Of a stretch of 64,000 bases of DNA, positions 17,318 through 27,509 are shown in pieces; position 1 is the first letter of the stretch, and each line of letters starts with the position of its first letter. The notes below the pieces were generated by a model. The model was not told the origin of the DNA. It saw only the letters and a list, made by a program, of their open reading frames with translations, and did no database searches. Position numbers and translations under genes: made by a program. The stretch is taken from the NCBI GenBank assembly GCA_964482235.1, contig CAYZWU010000009.1:1-64000 (forward strand), written 5' to 3'. This stretch comes from CAYZWU01 sp964482235 (GTDB lineage: Bacteria > Planctomycetota > B15-G4 > CAYZWU01).

Positions 17318-18066
17318 CCGCTCTTCTCCTGAAGATTCTTCTGCTTCTCGGCCCTTCCATCCTTTCCGGGGAAGAAAGCCCGGACCGGATGTTCGACGAG
17401 GCCTGCCGGCTTTATCGGGCCGACCGTCTCGAGGAGGCGGCGGCTCTCTTCGGGGATGCTGCCGGGATGGGCGAGGCCACCCGATCGGCCGCGGCTTTCT
17501 TCAACCAGGGAATCTGCCTTTATCAGGAGGAGCGCTTTGCCGAGGCGCTCTGGGCTTTCTGCTGCGCCGAAAAGCGCAGGCCCCGCGACGGCCGGATCCG
17601 GTCGGGCATCGAGGCGGCGTGCGGGAAGCTCGGCACATTGCCGCGTGCGGGCGGGGATCGGGACGGCTTCGTCAATACCTTCAGAGCCGCGGCCGGCGTG
17701 ATGACCCGGGACGAGTATCTGGCCGCCGCCGCGCTGGCTGCTTCCCTCTTCTTTCTTCTCGCGGGCGCTCGCCTCTGGAAGGGGAGGAAGGTCGGCGGCC
17801 TGCCGTTCTGCCTGCTCGTCGCCGCCGTCTGCCTTGCCGGCTTCGCCTTCGCCCTGAGGGACGGGCCGAGAGGCCGGATCGGCGTGGCGGTCCAGCGGGG
17901 CGGACTCGTGTTCGGCGAACCGGCGGATGAGACGCAGGCCCTCTTCTCGCTCGGCGAGGGCGAGGTCGTGGCCGTGAAACAGAAGCAGGTCGACGAGACG
18001 TGGCTTCTGATCCGGACCGCAGAGGGATCGGAAGGCTGGACCCGGTCGGTCCGCGAGGTGCGCTGA
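17314..18066 (+). CDS. batE: BatE-like TPR and SH3 protein
   Basis: A 250-residue protein. A signal or anchor segment is followed by TPR helices (MFDEACRLYRADRLEEAAAL; AFFNQGICLYQEERFAEAL), two membrane segments (LAASLFFLLAGARLW; LLVAAVCLAGFAFAL) and a bacterial SH3-type domain (IGVAVQRGGLVFGEP ... ESWTR-like end). TPR then SH3 is the BatE layout. It is the last gene of the operon and ends 5 bases before the convergent rho stop, with no terminator between them. Confidence 0.85.
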   Translation: MTALLLKILLLLGPSILSGEESPDRMFDEACRLYRADRLEEAAALFGDAAGMGEATRSAAAFFNQGICLYQEERFAEALWAFCCAEKRRPRDGRIRSGIEAACGKLGTLPRAGGDRDGFVNTFRAAAGVMTRDEYLAAAALAASLFFLLAGARLWKGRKVGGLPFCLLVAAVCLAGFAFALRDGPRGRIGVAVQRGGLVFGEPADETQALFSLGEGEVVAVKQKQVDETWLLIRTAEGSEGWTRSVREVR

Positions 18067-18071
18067 AACCG

Positions 18072-19559
<1,488 letters not shown>

Positions 19560-19632
19560 GTTGTTGGACTCCTGTGAATATAGTCTTATCGTGCTGTCCT
19601 GATCGAACAGGTCGGGACGGCTACATCTTCTT

Positions 19633-20238
19633 TCATGTCGATTTCATCTCTTCGAAGAGCGCAGTTATCTTGCTTTTCAGATCCTCCATCGATCCCGCGT
19701 TGTCGATGATCCGGTCGGAGGCCCGCTCCTTTTCCTCCAGGGAGGTCTGGAACGACTCCCTGCGCTTCAGATCGTCGTCGCTCCATCCCCTGGCCGCCGT
19801 TCGTTCGAGTCGCGAGCTCCCGGGGGTTCTGACCATGACGATCTCGTCGCACACGTTCCGGAATTCCGACTCCAGGAGAAGAGGCGCGTCGATCACGACG
19901 AGTCCTTCGGGCCGGCGATCCCGGATCGCGTCGAGCTCGCTTCGCATCCGCTCCCTTATTCGCGGATGGATGATCCGGTGGAGCGCTTCACGTGCCGGGG
20001 CGCTGGCGAAGACGATGTCCGCCAGGGCCTGGCGGTCGAGCCGCCCGTTCTTCCCGAAGACGTCCTTTCCGAACTTCTCCTCGATCTGCCGGCGGATGGC
20101 AGGCTCCATCAGGCATTCGCCGGTGATCCTGTCCGCATCGATCACCTCGGCGCCGAGCTCTGCCAGGAGTGCGGCCACCGTCGATTTGCCGCTTCCGATT
20201 CCTCCGACCAGTCCGAGAATACGCACGAATGTTTCCAC
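19633..20238 (-). CDS. coaE: Dephospho-CoA kinase
   Basis: Last step of coenzyme A synthesis: phosphorylates the ribose 3' hydroxyl of dephospho-CoA. It has 201 residues, the normal size. The P-loop GGIGSGKS spans residues 12-19; VIDADRIT and the lid/CoA regions (VVIDAPLLLE, RGWSDDDLKRR) are present. The GTG at 20238 is used here; GTG at 20226, giving MRILGLVGG, is an alternative. It is upstream of rho in the same orientation. Confidence 0.94.
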   Translation of the reverse strand: METFVRILGLVGGIGSGKSTVAALLAELGAEVIDADRITGECLMEPAIRRQIEEKFGKDVFGKNGRLDRQALADIVFASAPAREALHRIIHPRIRERMRSELDAIRDRRPEGLVVIDAPLLLESEFRNVCDEIVMVRTPGSSRLERTAARGWSDDDLKRRESFQTSLEEKERASDRIIDNAGSMEDLKSKITALFEEMKST

Positions 20239-20903
20239 TCCGCCCGAAAATCCGCCTGAAGGAGGCTACGCGGGCTCGATTGTCGATTGTCAAAGGGGAT
20301 CAAGGCCGTGCCTTGTCAACTTCTGAGGAACCAGCGGAACCGCTTGCCATTCGCAAATCCAAGATGTCGTGTGAATGCTCGCGATGAATCCCGCTTGAAA
20401 GGGAGCAAGCCAGAACACGGTTTCCGGCGTTTGACCTTATGCTAGAGCCCGTTTTGGGGAGACGATGGAAATGAAACCGTCAAAACATATTACGATGGCA
20501 GATCGTAAAAGTGACGTCTGCCGGTGTCAAGCAATTTTGGAATTTTCTTGAACAAGGCAGAGACAGCCATTAAAATCCCGCGCTTTACGGTAACCCTGTT
20601 CCTTTTTTGTCCTTAGGTCGTCTGAATTGCGACGCGTCCGATCCATTCCCTCGAAGGGGGATTCGGGGCGGGGCGCCATGTGCGAGAAAGGTCCTGACCG
20701 AGGGTGGAGACAACGGCTTCGCCGTCGGACCGGAAGGCTCTCAAGTCGATTCTTACAAAAAGTTATGTCGCTTGTTGCCCTTAAGGGACAAGAGACTATA
20801 TTCAGCAACCATATGCCTCTTTTTCAATAAATTCGTCGTGCCGTTCCGGTGAAGCTCCGGGATAGACTGCGGAGATCGAGAGAAGACCCCGAGGAGGAAT
20901 GTA
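20239..20903. other. 665-base intergenic region between coaE and the BRCT gene
   Basis: No supported coding gene; short open frames here lack domain signs. It contains an inverted repeat with 7-base arms TTACGAT/ATCGTAA (20490-20508) and, nearer the downstream gene, a promoter-like palindromic region at 20771-20802, described separately. Confidence 0.55.
20771..20802 (+). promoter_or_regulatory. Candidate promoter overlapping a palindrome
   Basis: TTGCCC (20775-20780), a 16-base spacer and TATATT (20797-20802) precede the BRCT-protein gene. The spacer and -35 coincide with an interrupted palindrome: CTTGT, two bases, CCCTTAAGGG, ACAAG (20771-20792). Such overlap suggests a repressor site, but this is inference only. 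Confidence 0.4.
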
Positions 20904-22139
20904 ATGAAAAAGTCTGAGTCCGGCGCTGCCCACGTGAGCTTGATGTGGGTCATCTTCCTGATTGTACTCGTTCTGAGCTTGGCAGGATTTACCTACATCG
21001 CCTGGAAGGACAAGGCTGACGTCGAAAGCAAGAGGGACAAGTTCGAGCAGGAATCCAAGGATCTGACCGTTCAGCTCGAAAAGGCGCAGCTCGAAACCCT
21101 CTCCCTGAGCAAGATCGTCGGGTTCCGCGACGACACCGCTGGTGCGCTCTCCTCGATCGGCACGATCAAGGAGAGGATCGACCTTCTCAAGCCGGACTTC
21201 CAGGATCACATCCTGAGCGCCGACACGACGATCGAGCAGGTCGTGTCCGGTCTCCTCGAGGCGCACAACCTGGCCGTCAGGCAGGGCAACGAGAAAGCCA
21301 CCCAGCTCGACACGGAGATCAAGACGCGCGAGCAGTGCCAGGAGAAGCTGCGGACGATCACCGCGGACAAGGACTCCACGATCATGCAGCTCGAGACGAG
21401 CCTGAGCGACGAGCAGCAGCGTTCCGCCAACCAGAAGGATGAATACAACCAGCGCATCGCCAATCAGCAGACCCAGATCGACGATCTGGGGAACAGGATC
21501 CGCGAGGTCGAAGCGCGGGCCGAATCGGAGAAGCAGCTGGCGCAGAAGGAGGTCAGCACGCTGAAGGCGCGCATCATGTCTCTTTCCAAGAAGCTCGAGG
21601 TCCTGAAGGAGCCCGACCTCCCCGATGGATCGGTCATCGCCGCGGCCCAGCAGACCGGCACGGGCCTTGTCTCGATCGACGTGGGCGGACGCGACCTCCT
21701 GCGCCGCGGCACGAAGTTCGACGTGTTCCGCTACGGCAAGGGTGGTGAGCTGGTCCTCAAGGGACGGATCATCGTCCGGGATGTGGATCGCGACACCTCG
21801 GTGTGCGGCGTGGTGGAGACGGTGGACGAGCTCGATCCCATCGTGAAGGGCGACGTGATCGTCAATCCTCTCTTCGCCAGGAACATGGAACGCACCTACG
21901 TGCTGCTCGGCCGTTTCCCGGGCTCGCTCAACAAGGGTTTCATCAGCGACAGGCTCAAGACGCTCGGCGGCAGCGTGGACGAGAATGTCTCGTCGAACAC
22001 CGACTTCCTAGTCCTCGGCAGCAAGGAGGAAGGCGAGTTCGCCCAGGAGCTGACCGACAGCCCCGAATACAAGCTTGCCGACAAGCTCGGTGTGCAGATC
22101 GTTCGCCTCAACGATATCATGGATTTTATCAGGTATTGA
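20904..22139 (+). CDS. Membrane-anchored coiled-coil protein with C-terminal BRCT domain
   Basis: A 411-residue protein with a strong ribosome site (GAGGAGGAATGTA before the ATG). Residues 12-32 form one membrane anchor (WVIFLIVLVLSLAGFTYIAW). Residues 35-235 are a long charged coiled coil. Residues 240-325 look like a small beta domain (GGRDLLRRGTKFDVFRYGKG ... IVKGDVIVNPLF) resembling FlgT-C-like modules. The last 80 residues have the BRCT pattern: a GGSV turn, the T-D-F-L-V-L-G strand, KLADKLGVQIV and a final helix, closest to ligase-type BRCT. It has its own terminator, so is probably monocistronic. Function unknown. Confidence 0.8.
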   Translation: MKKSESGAAHVSLMWVIFLIVLVLSLAGFTYIAWKDKADVESKRDKFEQESKDLTVQLEKAQLETLSLSKIVGFRDDTAGALSSIGTIKERIDLLKPDFQDHILSADTTIEQVVSGLLEAHNLAVRQGNEKATQLDTEIKTREQCQEKLRTITADKDSTIMQLETSLSDEQQRSANQKDEYNQRIANQQTQIDDLGNRIREVEARAESEKQLAQKEVSTLKARIMSLSKKLEVLKEPDLPDGSVIAAAQQTGTGLVSIDVGGRDLLRRGTKFDVFRYGKGGELVLKGRIIVRDVDRDTSVCGVVETVDELDPIVKGDVIVNPLFARNMERTYVLLGRFPGSLNKGFISDRLKTLGGSVDENVSSNTDFLVLGSKEEGEFAQELTDSPEYKLADKLGVQIVRLNDIMDFIRY

Positions 22140-22172
22140 TAAGGCTCGACGAGCACGGACTGGATCAAAAAC

Positions 22173-22205
22173 AAGGCCCTTGCCCATCCGGGCAAGGGCC
22201 TTTTG
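22173..22205 (+). terminator. Rho-independent terminator after the BRCT gene
   Basis: A perfect 13-base stem with the arms AAGGCCCTTGCCC and GGGCAAGGGCCTT around a 4-base loop is followed by T residues, 33 bases after the stop codon. Confidence 0.9.
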
Positions 22206-22304
22206 AGTAGGCGGCCGGGCTAGAGGAGTCCGCCGATTGCCGAGAGACCGGCCATCTCTTATCGAGAGTTGCATTGCCGCGATCTCGCGATATATGCTGG
22301 GACC

Positions 22305-23315
22305 ATGAGCATGAAGAGAAAGAAGCGGGCGCAGAAGAAGAGCGACGGATCGAAGATGACCTTCTCGGAGCATTTCGAGGAGCTCAGGACGCGTCTCGTC
22401 GTCTGCGTCGTGTCGGTGCTGGTGCTCTTCATCCTCTGCTACATCTTCAGCGACACCCTTGTGAGGTACATCCTGAGGCCCTACCTGGAGTACAGGGAGA
22501 AGATGGTGGCCGACGGCAGGGAGGATCCGGGAGAGCTCGGCTTCATCGGGCCCACCGAGGGATTCGTCTTCTATCTCAAGACCGCTTTCCTCGGCGCCAT
22601 CTTCCTGAGCTGCCCGGTGATCCTTCATCAGATGTGGATGTTCATCAGCGCCGGGCTCTACAAGCTGGAACAGAAGGCCGTCATGCGCGTCCTTCCCTTC
22701 TCCATTCTTCTCTTCCTGGCCGGTATCCTCTTCGGCTATCTCGTGCTTTTTCCCGTCGGCCTGCAGTTCCTCCTCAACTTCCCTGATCCCGATCTTCTCG
22801 GGCCATCTCTCACGGTGAGCAAGTACTTCGATCTCTTCTTCATCCTGATCCTGGTCATGGGATTCATGTTCCAGACGCCGCTGGTCATGGTGGTCACAAC
22901 CCACGTGGGCTTGACCAATGCCAAGCTCTTCTCCAGCAAGCGACGTTACTTCCTGCTCGGCGCCTTCATCGTGGCGGCGATGTTCACCCCGCCGGACGCG
23001 ATCACCCAGTGCCTCCTCGCCGGGCCGCTGGTCTGCCTCTTCGAGGTGGGGATCCTTCTGAGCAAGCGAGTGGAGCGCAAGGAGGAGTCCGAGGAGGAGT
23101 CCGAGGAGGAAGAGGAGCCGAAGCCGGCAAAGGTCAAGGTCTCTCCTGCGGATTCGGGCAGGAGCGGAGGCGGCAAGGAGGCGGGCAAGGGGAAGCCCGC
23201 CGCCCCGGAAGGGGAAATAGAAGCCGCTGATTCGAAGGCCAAGCCGCCTGCGTCTTCGGACGCCGGGAGCGGCGGGGATGACGAGGGTGAAAGCGAGGAA
23301 GAGCCCGAAGCATGA
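22305..23315 (+). CDS. tatC: Sec-independent protein translocase TatC
   Basis: Core receptor of the twin-arginine export system in the inner membrane. It has 336 residues from ATG 22305, with ATG 22311 as an alternative; 250 is usual. The conserved opening FSEHFEELRTRL and six membrane segments are present, including the FGYLVLFPVGLQFL region. A C-terminal tail of about 75 residues, rich in E, K, P and G (from KRVERKEESEEE), accounts for the extra length and is presumably cytoplasmic. No tatA or tatB is in the window. The stop overlaps the cinA start by an ATGA. Confidence 0.93.
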   Translation: MSMKRKKRAQKKSDGSKMTFSEHFEELRTRLVVCVVSVLVLFILCYIFSDTLVRYILRPYLEYREKMVADGREDPGELGFIGPTEGFVFYLKTAFLGAIFLSCPVILHQMWMFISAGLYKLEQKAVMRVLPFSILLFLAGILFGYLVLFPVGLQFLLNFPDPDLLGPSLTVSKYFDLFFILILVMGFMFQTPLVMVVTTHVGLTNAKLFSSKRRYFLLGAFIVAAMFTPPDAITQCLLAGPLVCLFEVGILLSKRVERKEESEEESEEEEEPKPAKVKVSPADSGRSGGGKEAGKGKPAAPEGEIEAADSKAKPPASSDAGSGGDDEGESEEEPEA

Positions 23316-24592
23316 GCCGCGAATCGAACAGCCCTGCGCGAACCGTTCTCTCTGCCGAGACCGTGGCCGTTGGCACGGAGCTGCTGCGCGGTCGCGGCGT
23401 GGACACCAACTCGTCCCGGATCCAGAAGCGTCTTCTCGCGATCGGCGTCGCAGCGAGGCGGACCACGGTGGTGGGAGACGGGGCTGACGAGATCGCCGGG
23501 GTGATCAGCCGGGCGGCCCGCCGCTCCGACCTCGTTCTGGTCACCGGCGGACTGGGACCCACGGTGGACGACAGGACGCGCGAGGCTGCTGCCTTGGCAG
23601 CCGGGACAGGGTTGGAGGAGGATGGGGACGCCCTGGCTTCCGTGGAGGCGTTCTTCGAGCGGATCAGGCGCCCGATGAAGCAGGGCAACCGGTGCCAGGC
23701 TCTGCTGCCCCGGGGCGCCAGGGTGCTGCAAAATCCCGTGGGCACGGCGCCCGGATTCGCCATGCGCCTCGAGGGGGCGTGGTGCTTCTTCCTGCCCGGC
23801 GTGCCGCGGGAGATGGAGGTGATGCTCGAGGAGCATGTGATGCCCTTCATCGAGTCGACCTTCCCCGGCGGGCGCTCGGCCAGTCGGCGGCTGATCCACC
23901 TCTGCGGCGTCCCCGAATCGGATGCGAACGAGCGCATCCGGAGCCTGATGCGGGGCAGCGATCCCGAGGTGGGCATGACGGCCCGCGACATGGTGATCAC
24001 CGTGTCGATCCTCTCCTTCTCCTCCGATGCCGAGAGGAAGGTGGATCAGGCGGCGCAGGCCGTTCTCGCCGAGTTCGGGAGCAAGGTGATCGGCGAGGGA
24101 GAGGGCGTCACCCTGCCCGGCGTGGTGGTGGGGTTGCTGAAGGAGAGGGAGATCACCCTGGCCCTGGCCGAGTCGTGCACCGGCGGGCTGGTGGGGCGCC
24201 TCGTCACTGACGTGCCTGGAGCCTCGGCCGTCTTTCTGGAAGGCGTGGTGGCCTACTCCGTCGCCGCGAAGGAGAGGACCCTGGGAATCGGGGCCGACCT
24301 GATCGAGCGCCACGGCCAGGTGAGCGCCGAGGTGGCGACAGCCATGGCCGAGGGCGCGGCCCGGCGGGCCGGGAGCGGGGCGGCGATCGGGATCACCGGA
24401 ATCGCCGGCCCGGGCGGCGGGACCGCGGAGAAGCCGGTGGGCCTTGTCTACGTGGCAGCCTGTCTCCAGGGACGGACCGAGTGGCGCGAGTTCCGCTTCG
24501 GGGGAAACAGGGAGATGGTGCGGCGGCGCTCGGCCATCGCGGGCCTCGCCCTTCTCCGGAAGCTGATCATCGAGTCCGGGGCCCCAAAATGA
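23312..24592 (+). CDS. cinA: CinA: nicotinamide-nucleotide amidohydrolase / competence-damage protein
   Basis: A 426-residue full-length CinA. The N-terminal molybdopterin-binding-like (COG1058) domain (VAVGTELLRGRGVDTNSSRI, VTGGLGPTVDD) hydrolyses ADP-ribose-type substrates in characterised members. The C-terminal PncC domain (LAESCTGGLVGRLVTDVPGA; ITGIAGPGGGTAEKPVGLV) deamidates nicotinamide mononucleotide in NAD recycling. ATG overlaps the tatC stop. Promoter and tRNA-Gln follow 60 bases downstream. Confidence 0.95.
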   Translation: MSRESNSPARTVLSAETVAVGTELLRGRGVDTNSSRIQKRLLAIGVAARRTTVVGDGADEIAGVISRAARRSDLVLVTGGLGPTVDDRTREAAALAAGTGLEEDGDALASVEAFFERIRRPMKQGNRCQALLPRGARVLQNPVGTAPGFAMRLEGAWCFFLPGVPREMEVMLEEHVMPFIESTFPGGRSASRRLIHLCGVPESDANERIRSLMRGSDPEVGMTARDMVITVSILSFSSDAERKVDQAAQAVLAEFGSKVIGEGEGVTLPGVVVGLLKEREITLALAESCTGGLVGRLVTDVPGASAVFLEGVVAYSVAAKERTLGIGADLIERHGQVSAEVATAMAEGAARRAGSGAAIGITGIAGPGGGTAEKPVGLVYVAACLQGRTEWREFRFGGNREMVRRRSAIAGLALLRKLIIESGAPK

Positions 24593-24602
24593 GCCGGCGG
24601 AA

Positions 24603-24631
24603 TTGACCGCCCTCGCGCCGCGTGCTATTCT
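24603..24631 (+). promoter_or_regulatory. Strong promoter of tRNA-Gln
   Basis: TTGACC (24603-24608), a 17-base spacer and TATTCT (24626-24631) lie 20 bases before the mature tRNA 5' end. It starts right after the cinA stop, so the tRNA is separately transcribed. Confidence 0.75.
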
Positions 24632-24651
24632 CTTGGGCCTTCACAAGGAAC

Positions 24652-24726
24652 TGCCCGGTGGTGTAATCGGCAACACACCAGATTTTGGTTCTGGCTTTCC
24701 AGGTTCGAGTCCTGGCCGGGCAGCCA
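24652..24726 (+). tRNA. tRNA-Gln (anticodon TTG), CCA encoded
   Basis: A complete cloverleaf can be drawn. The acceptor arms TGCCCGG and CCGGGCA pair fully, with G as discriminator. The anticodon stem CCAGA/TCTGG surrounds loop TTTTGGT with anticodon TTG at 24685-24687. The T arm CCAGG-TTCGAGT-CCTGG is standard. The terminal CCA (24724-24726) is encoded. A promoter lies upstream and a terminator 12 bases downstream. Confidence 0.97.
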
Positions 24727-24737
24727 CGATAACTCAT

Positions 24738-24775
24738 GCAGCGGGAACGGCTTGGTTCGTTTCTGCTGCTTTTTT
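24738..24775 (+). terminator. Rho-independent terminator of tRNA-Gln
   Basis: The arms GCAGCGGGAACG and CGTTTCTGCTGC form a 12-base stem with two G-U pairs around an 8-base loop and are followed by six T residues. Confidence 0.88.
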
Positions 24776-25186
24776 ATGCGTGGAGTATAGCTTATGACTT
24801 CAAAGAGATAGGGATACAGGCGCCTTGGGGGCGGCGCTCTGGAGTTCATACAGACCGTCATCTGGCCCTGGATTCAGGCAGATCCTGCGGGTGGAGGCTC
24901 TCTTCCTCTCGTTCTCAGTACCAAGGTATCGCGTTCGAGACCCGTCCAGCTCTACTGCAGGCGAGGTTCTCGATGGCCAGGGATCTCCGGGACCGGATGA
25001 GCGAAATGAGGGTGGAAAGTAATAGGGGAATCATGCCGCTGATGTTAGAAGGGCATCAACGTGAAGGCAATCGGAGCAGGGAGTACGAGTTTTCGGGAGG
25101 GACAGGCCCGGTTTCGTTTCAGAAAAGGGATCGATCCCGATTCCTGCATGGTCTCGACGAGAACCTCAATTTAAGGATGAGATAAC
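24776..25186. other. Intergenic region after tRNA-Gln, no supported gene
   Basis: Less GC-rich than the surrounding core genes. An open frame running through it begins inside the tRNA terminator and shows no domain signs, so it is not accepted. I see no integrase, direct-repeat copy of the tRNA end or other sign of an integrated element. Confidence 0.5.
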
Positions 25187-25474
25187 ATGCCCGATCAGGA
25201 AAAGTCGAATCAGGAAGATTCGCAGTCTCCATCCGACCCCCCCTCAAAAGAGGAATGCAAAAGAGCCCTGAAAGCATTCAAAAAACGGCTCAAACTCATG
25301 CGGCTCGATGATGAATCACGGATTGGAGGTGCATCCATGACCAGCGGAGTCAGGTCAGGTATCGTAGCCATCAAGCCGCCGGGGAAGTATCCTCAGGAAG
25401 TCTGGGATGAACTCGTTAGAAAAGGCAGGCTGAAAGAAGCAGGCTCAGGTCTCTATGAATGTGTGACCACGTGA
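25187..25474 (+). CDS. Small conserved hypothetical protein
   Basis: A 95-residue protein with a ribosome site (AAGGATGAG) before the ATG. After a polar, disordered first 20 residues comes a compact conserved-looking block: ALKAFKKRLKLMRLDDESR, GGASMTSGVRSGIVAIKPP and YPQEVWDELVRKGRL. From memory this block matches a small family common in planctomycete genomes; no function is known to me. It has no signal peptide, so is probably cytoplasmic. It is isolated, with no operon partner. Confidence 0.7.
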   Translation: MPDQEKSNQEDSQSPSDPPSKEECKRALKAFKKRLKLMRLDDESRIGGASMTSGVRSGIVAIKPPGKYPQEVWDELVRKGRLKEAGSGLYECVTT

Positions 25475-25732
25475 CTCGATCGCGGTGTACTTGTGGCACG
25501 CATCGCCCATATTCCATAAAGAGGAGCTGATCAGCGGAGACGGGAGGCAAGTCAAGTTGTTGGGGATGGAGTCGGCGACACAGGGTGCGCTCAATATCGT
25601 TGATTGTTTGATAGCCATGGAGGTACCGCTTCCGGCCTCGAAGAGACAGGGACGCCAGCGCCGGGCGGCCACAGCGAATGAAGATTCAGAAGGCTTGCCT
25701 TAACAGGCCGAATGACTTTCTCAACGGCCTTG

Positions 25733-26305
25733 TTAATACCCCAGCTGGTTCATGAAGGCATCAAGGTGGTTGTATGACGCCGCCATCAGGTTCTGATAAA
25801 CGTTGAGCAGGTCGTTCTTCGTCGTCGCGGCGATGGCGTCCTCGAGGTCCTTGATATCGAGTCTTTCAATGAGGACACCCACCTTGAAGGCATTGGTCTC
25901 GGATTTGGAGCCGAAGCTCACGAGCCTATTAAAGAGCGCGGTGAAGGGAGGATTCGTGAAGGCTCCGACATCGTTGTTGACAACGGGATCGGTTACATCG
26001 TACTTGTCGATCATCCTCTTCAGGGAATCCATGTGCCTCTGTTCCGAATCGGCAATGTTGGAAAAGATGGGCGTCTCCCAGATCGAATACATGGTTATGT
26101 AAACATCGCGTGCCAGCTTCTCTTCTTCCCGCATGTATACGAGGTGCTCTTCCTCTTCAGGCGTGAGCCCGCTTGAAGTGTGCAGGCCGTCTTTGCCGGA
26201 ATCTGACCGCACGCCGTCACTCTGGACAAGCTCATTCGCAAACGCCGTTAGAGCGAGAACGGAAGCAAGCAGTGCGACGCATAAAACGGTCTTGTTGATC
26301 TTCAT
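25733..26305 (-). CDS. Exported DUF2202 (ferritin-like) protein
   Basis: A 190-residue protein with a signal peptide (VLCVALLASVLALTAFA). The body has the DUF2202 signature: LTPEEEEHLVYMREEEKLARDVY, followed by SEQRHMDSLKRMIDKYDV. Glutamates and histidines in these helices are the candidate metal ligands of a ferritin-like four-helix bundle. DUF2202 members are uncharacterised, and metal binding is inferred from the fold. CTGGAGGC precedes the ATG. It is divergent from the metal exporter gene, which may be a functional link. Confidence 0.85.
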   Translation of the reverse strand: MKINKTVLCVALLASVLALTAFANELVQSDGVRSDSGKDGLHTSSGLTPEEEEHLVYMREEEKLARDVYITMYSIWETPIFSNIADSEQRHMDSLKRMIDKYDVTDPVVNNDVGAFTNPPFTALFNRLVSFGSKSETNAFKVGVLIERLDIKDLEDAIAATTKNDLLNVYQNLMAASYNHLDAFMNQLGY

Positions 26306-26519
26306 TGGGGCCTCCAGAAAAGAGAATCGTGGAAAAGGCTAGGCATTTGTTGATTTGCATTCTAACAACATAGTGGAGGAGATGAGAGGATGTATTGATA
26401 TTTATTGATCCGCAACCTTCCTGTTTAGTAGGAAATTCGTTCGGTTGATTTTCCGTGCCCTGCAGGACAGCGAGGCAGCTTCATCAGAATCCCATTCAAA
26501 GGTAGGTGTTTTTCTCGAG

Positions 26520-27506
26520 ATGAAACACAATGAAACTTGGAACGGCTGGCGGAAAAACCATGACGACATCTTCGGCCAGGAGCACTTGACCGGGAACGAG
26601 AGACGAACTCTCATCGTCGTGGCCATCACCGCAATCACCATGGTTGTCGAGATCGCCGCCGGTTTGGTCTTCGGTTCCATGGCGCTGCTGGCCGACGGTC
26701 TGCACATGGCATCCCATGCTGTGGCTCTGGGGATTGCGGCATTCGCCTATCGCTACGCTCGGAAGCATACCGCCGATCCGCGCTTCAGTTTCGGCACTGG
26801 CAAGATCAACGCACTGGCAGGGTACAGCGGCGCCTTGCTGCTCGGTGTCTTCGCCGTCGGCATGACCATCGAGAGCGTGAAGCGGTTCGTTGATCCGGTC
26901 GAGATCGCCATCGATCAGGCGCTCATCGTTGCGATCCTGGGTCTGTTCGTCAACGGTGCCAGCGTCTTCATCCTCGGGTTCGGGAATGACCACGGTCATG
27001 GACATGGCAAGGACGGGAGCCGCGGTCACGACCGTCAGCACCACCACGACCACAACCTCAGGTCAGCGTACTTTCATGTGCTGGCCGATGCGCTGACCTC
27101 GTTGCTCGCCATTGGAGCTCTCCTGGCGGCGAAGTTCTTCGGGCAGACATGGCTCGATCCGATGATGGGGATTGTCGGTGCGGTACTGGTTTCGAGATGG
27201 TCCGTCGGGCTGCTGCGTCAATCAGGGAGTGTGCTGCTCGACAGGCAGGCGCCGAAATCGGTTCTGGACGAGATACGCACAGAGTTGGAGAAGATCCCGG
27301 AAACGGTCGTGACGGATCTCCACGTCTGGTCCATCGGAGCCGGAAAGCGTGCAGCCATCATCGCAATCGATGCCCCGTCGCTCCGGGAGCTGGATGTCTA
27401 CAGGGCTGCCCTGCCCGTCCATCACGACCTTGCCCACGTGACAATCGAGGTGAGCCGGGAGGAGGCCGACGAACCGGATCGTGTGGACTCAGGGGAGGTA
27501 CGATAG
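26520..27506 (+). CDS. dmeF: CDF-family metal exporter, DmeF type
   Basis: Inner-membrane proton-coupled exporter of divalent metals. It has 328 residues from ATG 26520. Six membrane segments carry the two metal-site motifs DGLHMASHA and HVLADALTS. A His-rich cytoplasmic loop (DHGHGHGKDG ... HHHDHN) lies between segments 4 and 5, and the C-terminal cytoplasmic domain includes VTDLHVWSIG. RFSFGTGKINALAGYSGALL and WLDPMMGIVGAVLVSRWSVG match the DmeF (cobalt/nickel) subgroup as I know it. Substrate is inferred. The ribosome site is weak, so the start is uncertain. Confidence 0.9.
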   Translation: MKHNETWNGWRKNHDDIFGQEHLTGNERRTLIVVAITAITMVVEIAAGLVFGSMALLADGLHMASHAVALGIAAFAYRYARKHTADPRFSFGTGKINALAGYSGALLLGVFAVGMTIESVKRFVDPVEIAIDQALIVAILGLFVNGASVFILGFGNDHGHGHGKDGSRGHDRQHHHDHNLRSAYFHVLADALTSLLAIGALLAAKFFGQTWLDPMMGIVGAVLVSRWSVGLLRQSGSVLLDRQAPKSVLDEIRTELEKIPETVVTDLHVWSIGAGKRAAIIAIDAPSLRELDVYRAALPVHHDLAHVTIEVSREEADEPDRVDSGEVR

Positions 27507-27509
27507 GAA

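Noticed and set aside
24625..24861. Short minus-strand frame that reads through the tRNA-Gln gene
   Set aside because: Its product is the well-known artefact made by translating the antisense of a tRNA; the cloverleaf is unambiguous.
24736..25185. Plus-strand frame of 149 codons after the tRNA
   Set aside because: It begins inside the tRNA terminator, has no ribosome site and no domain signs.
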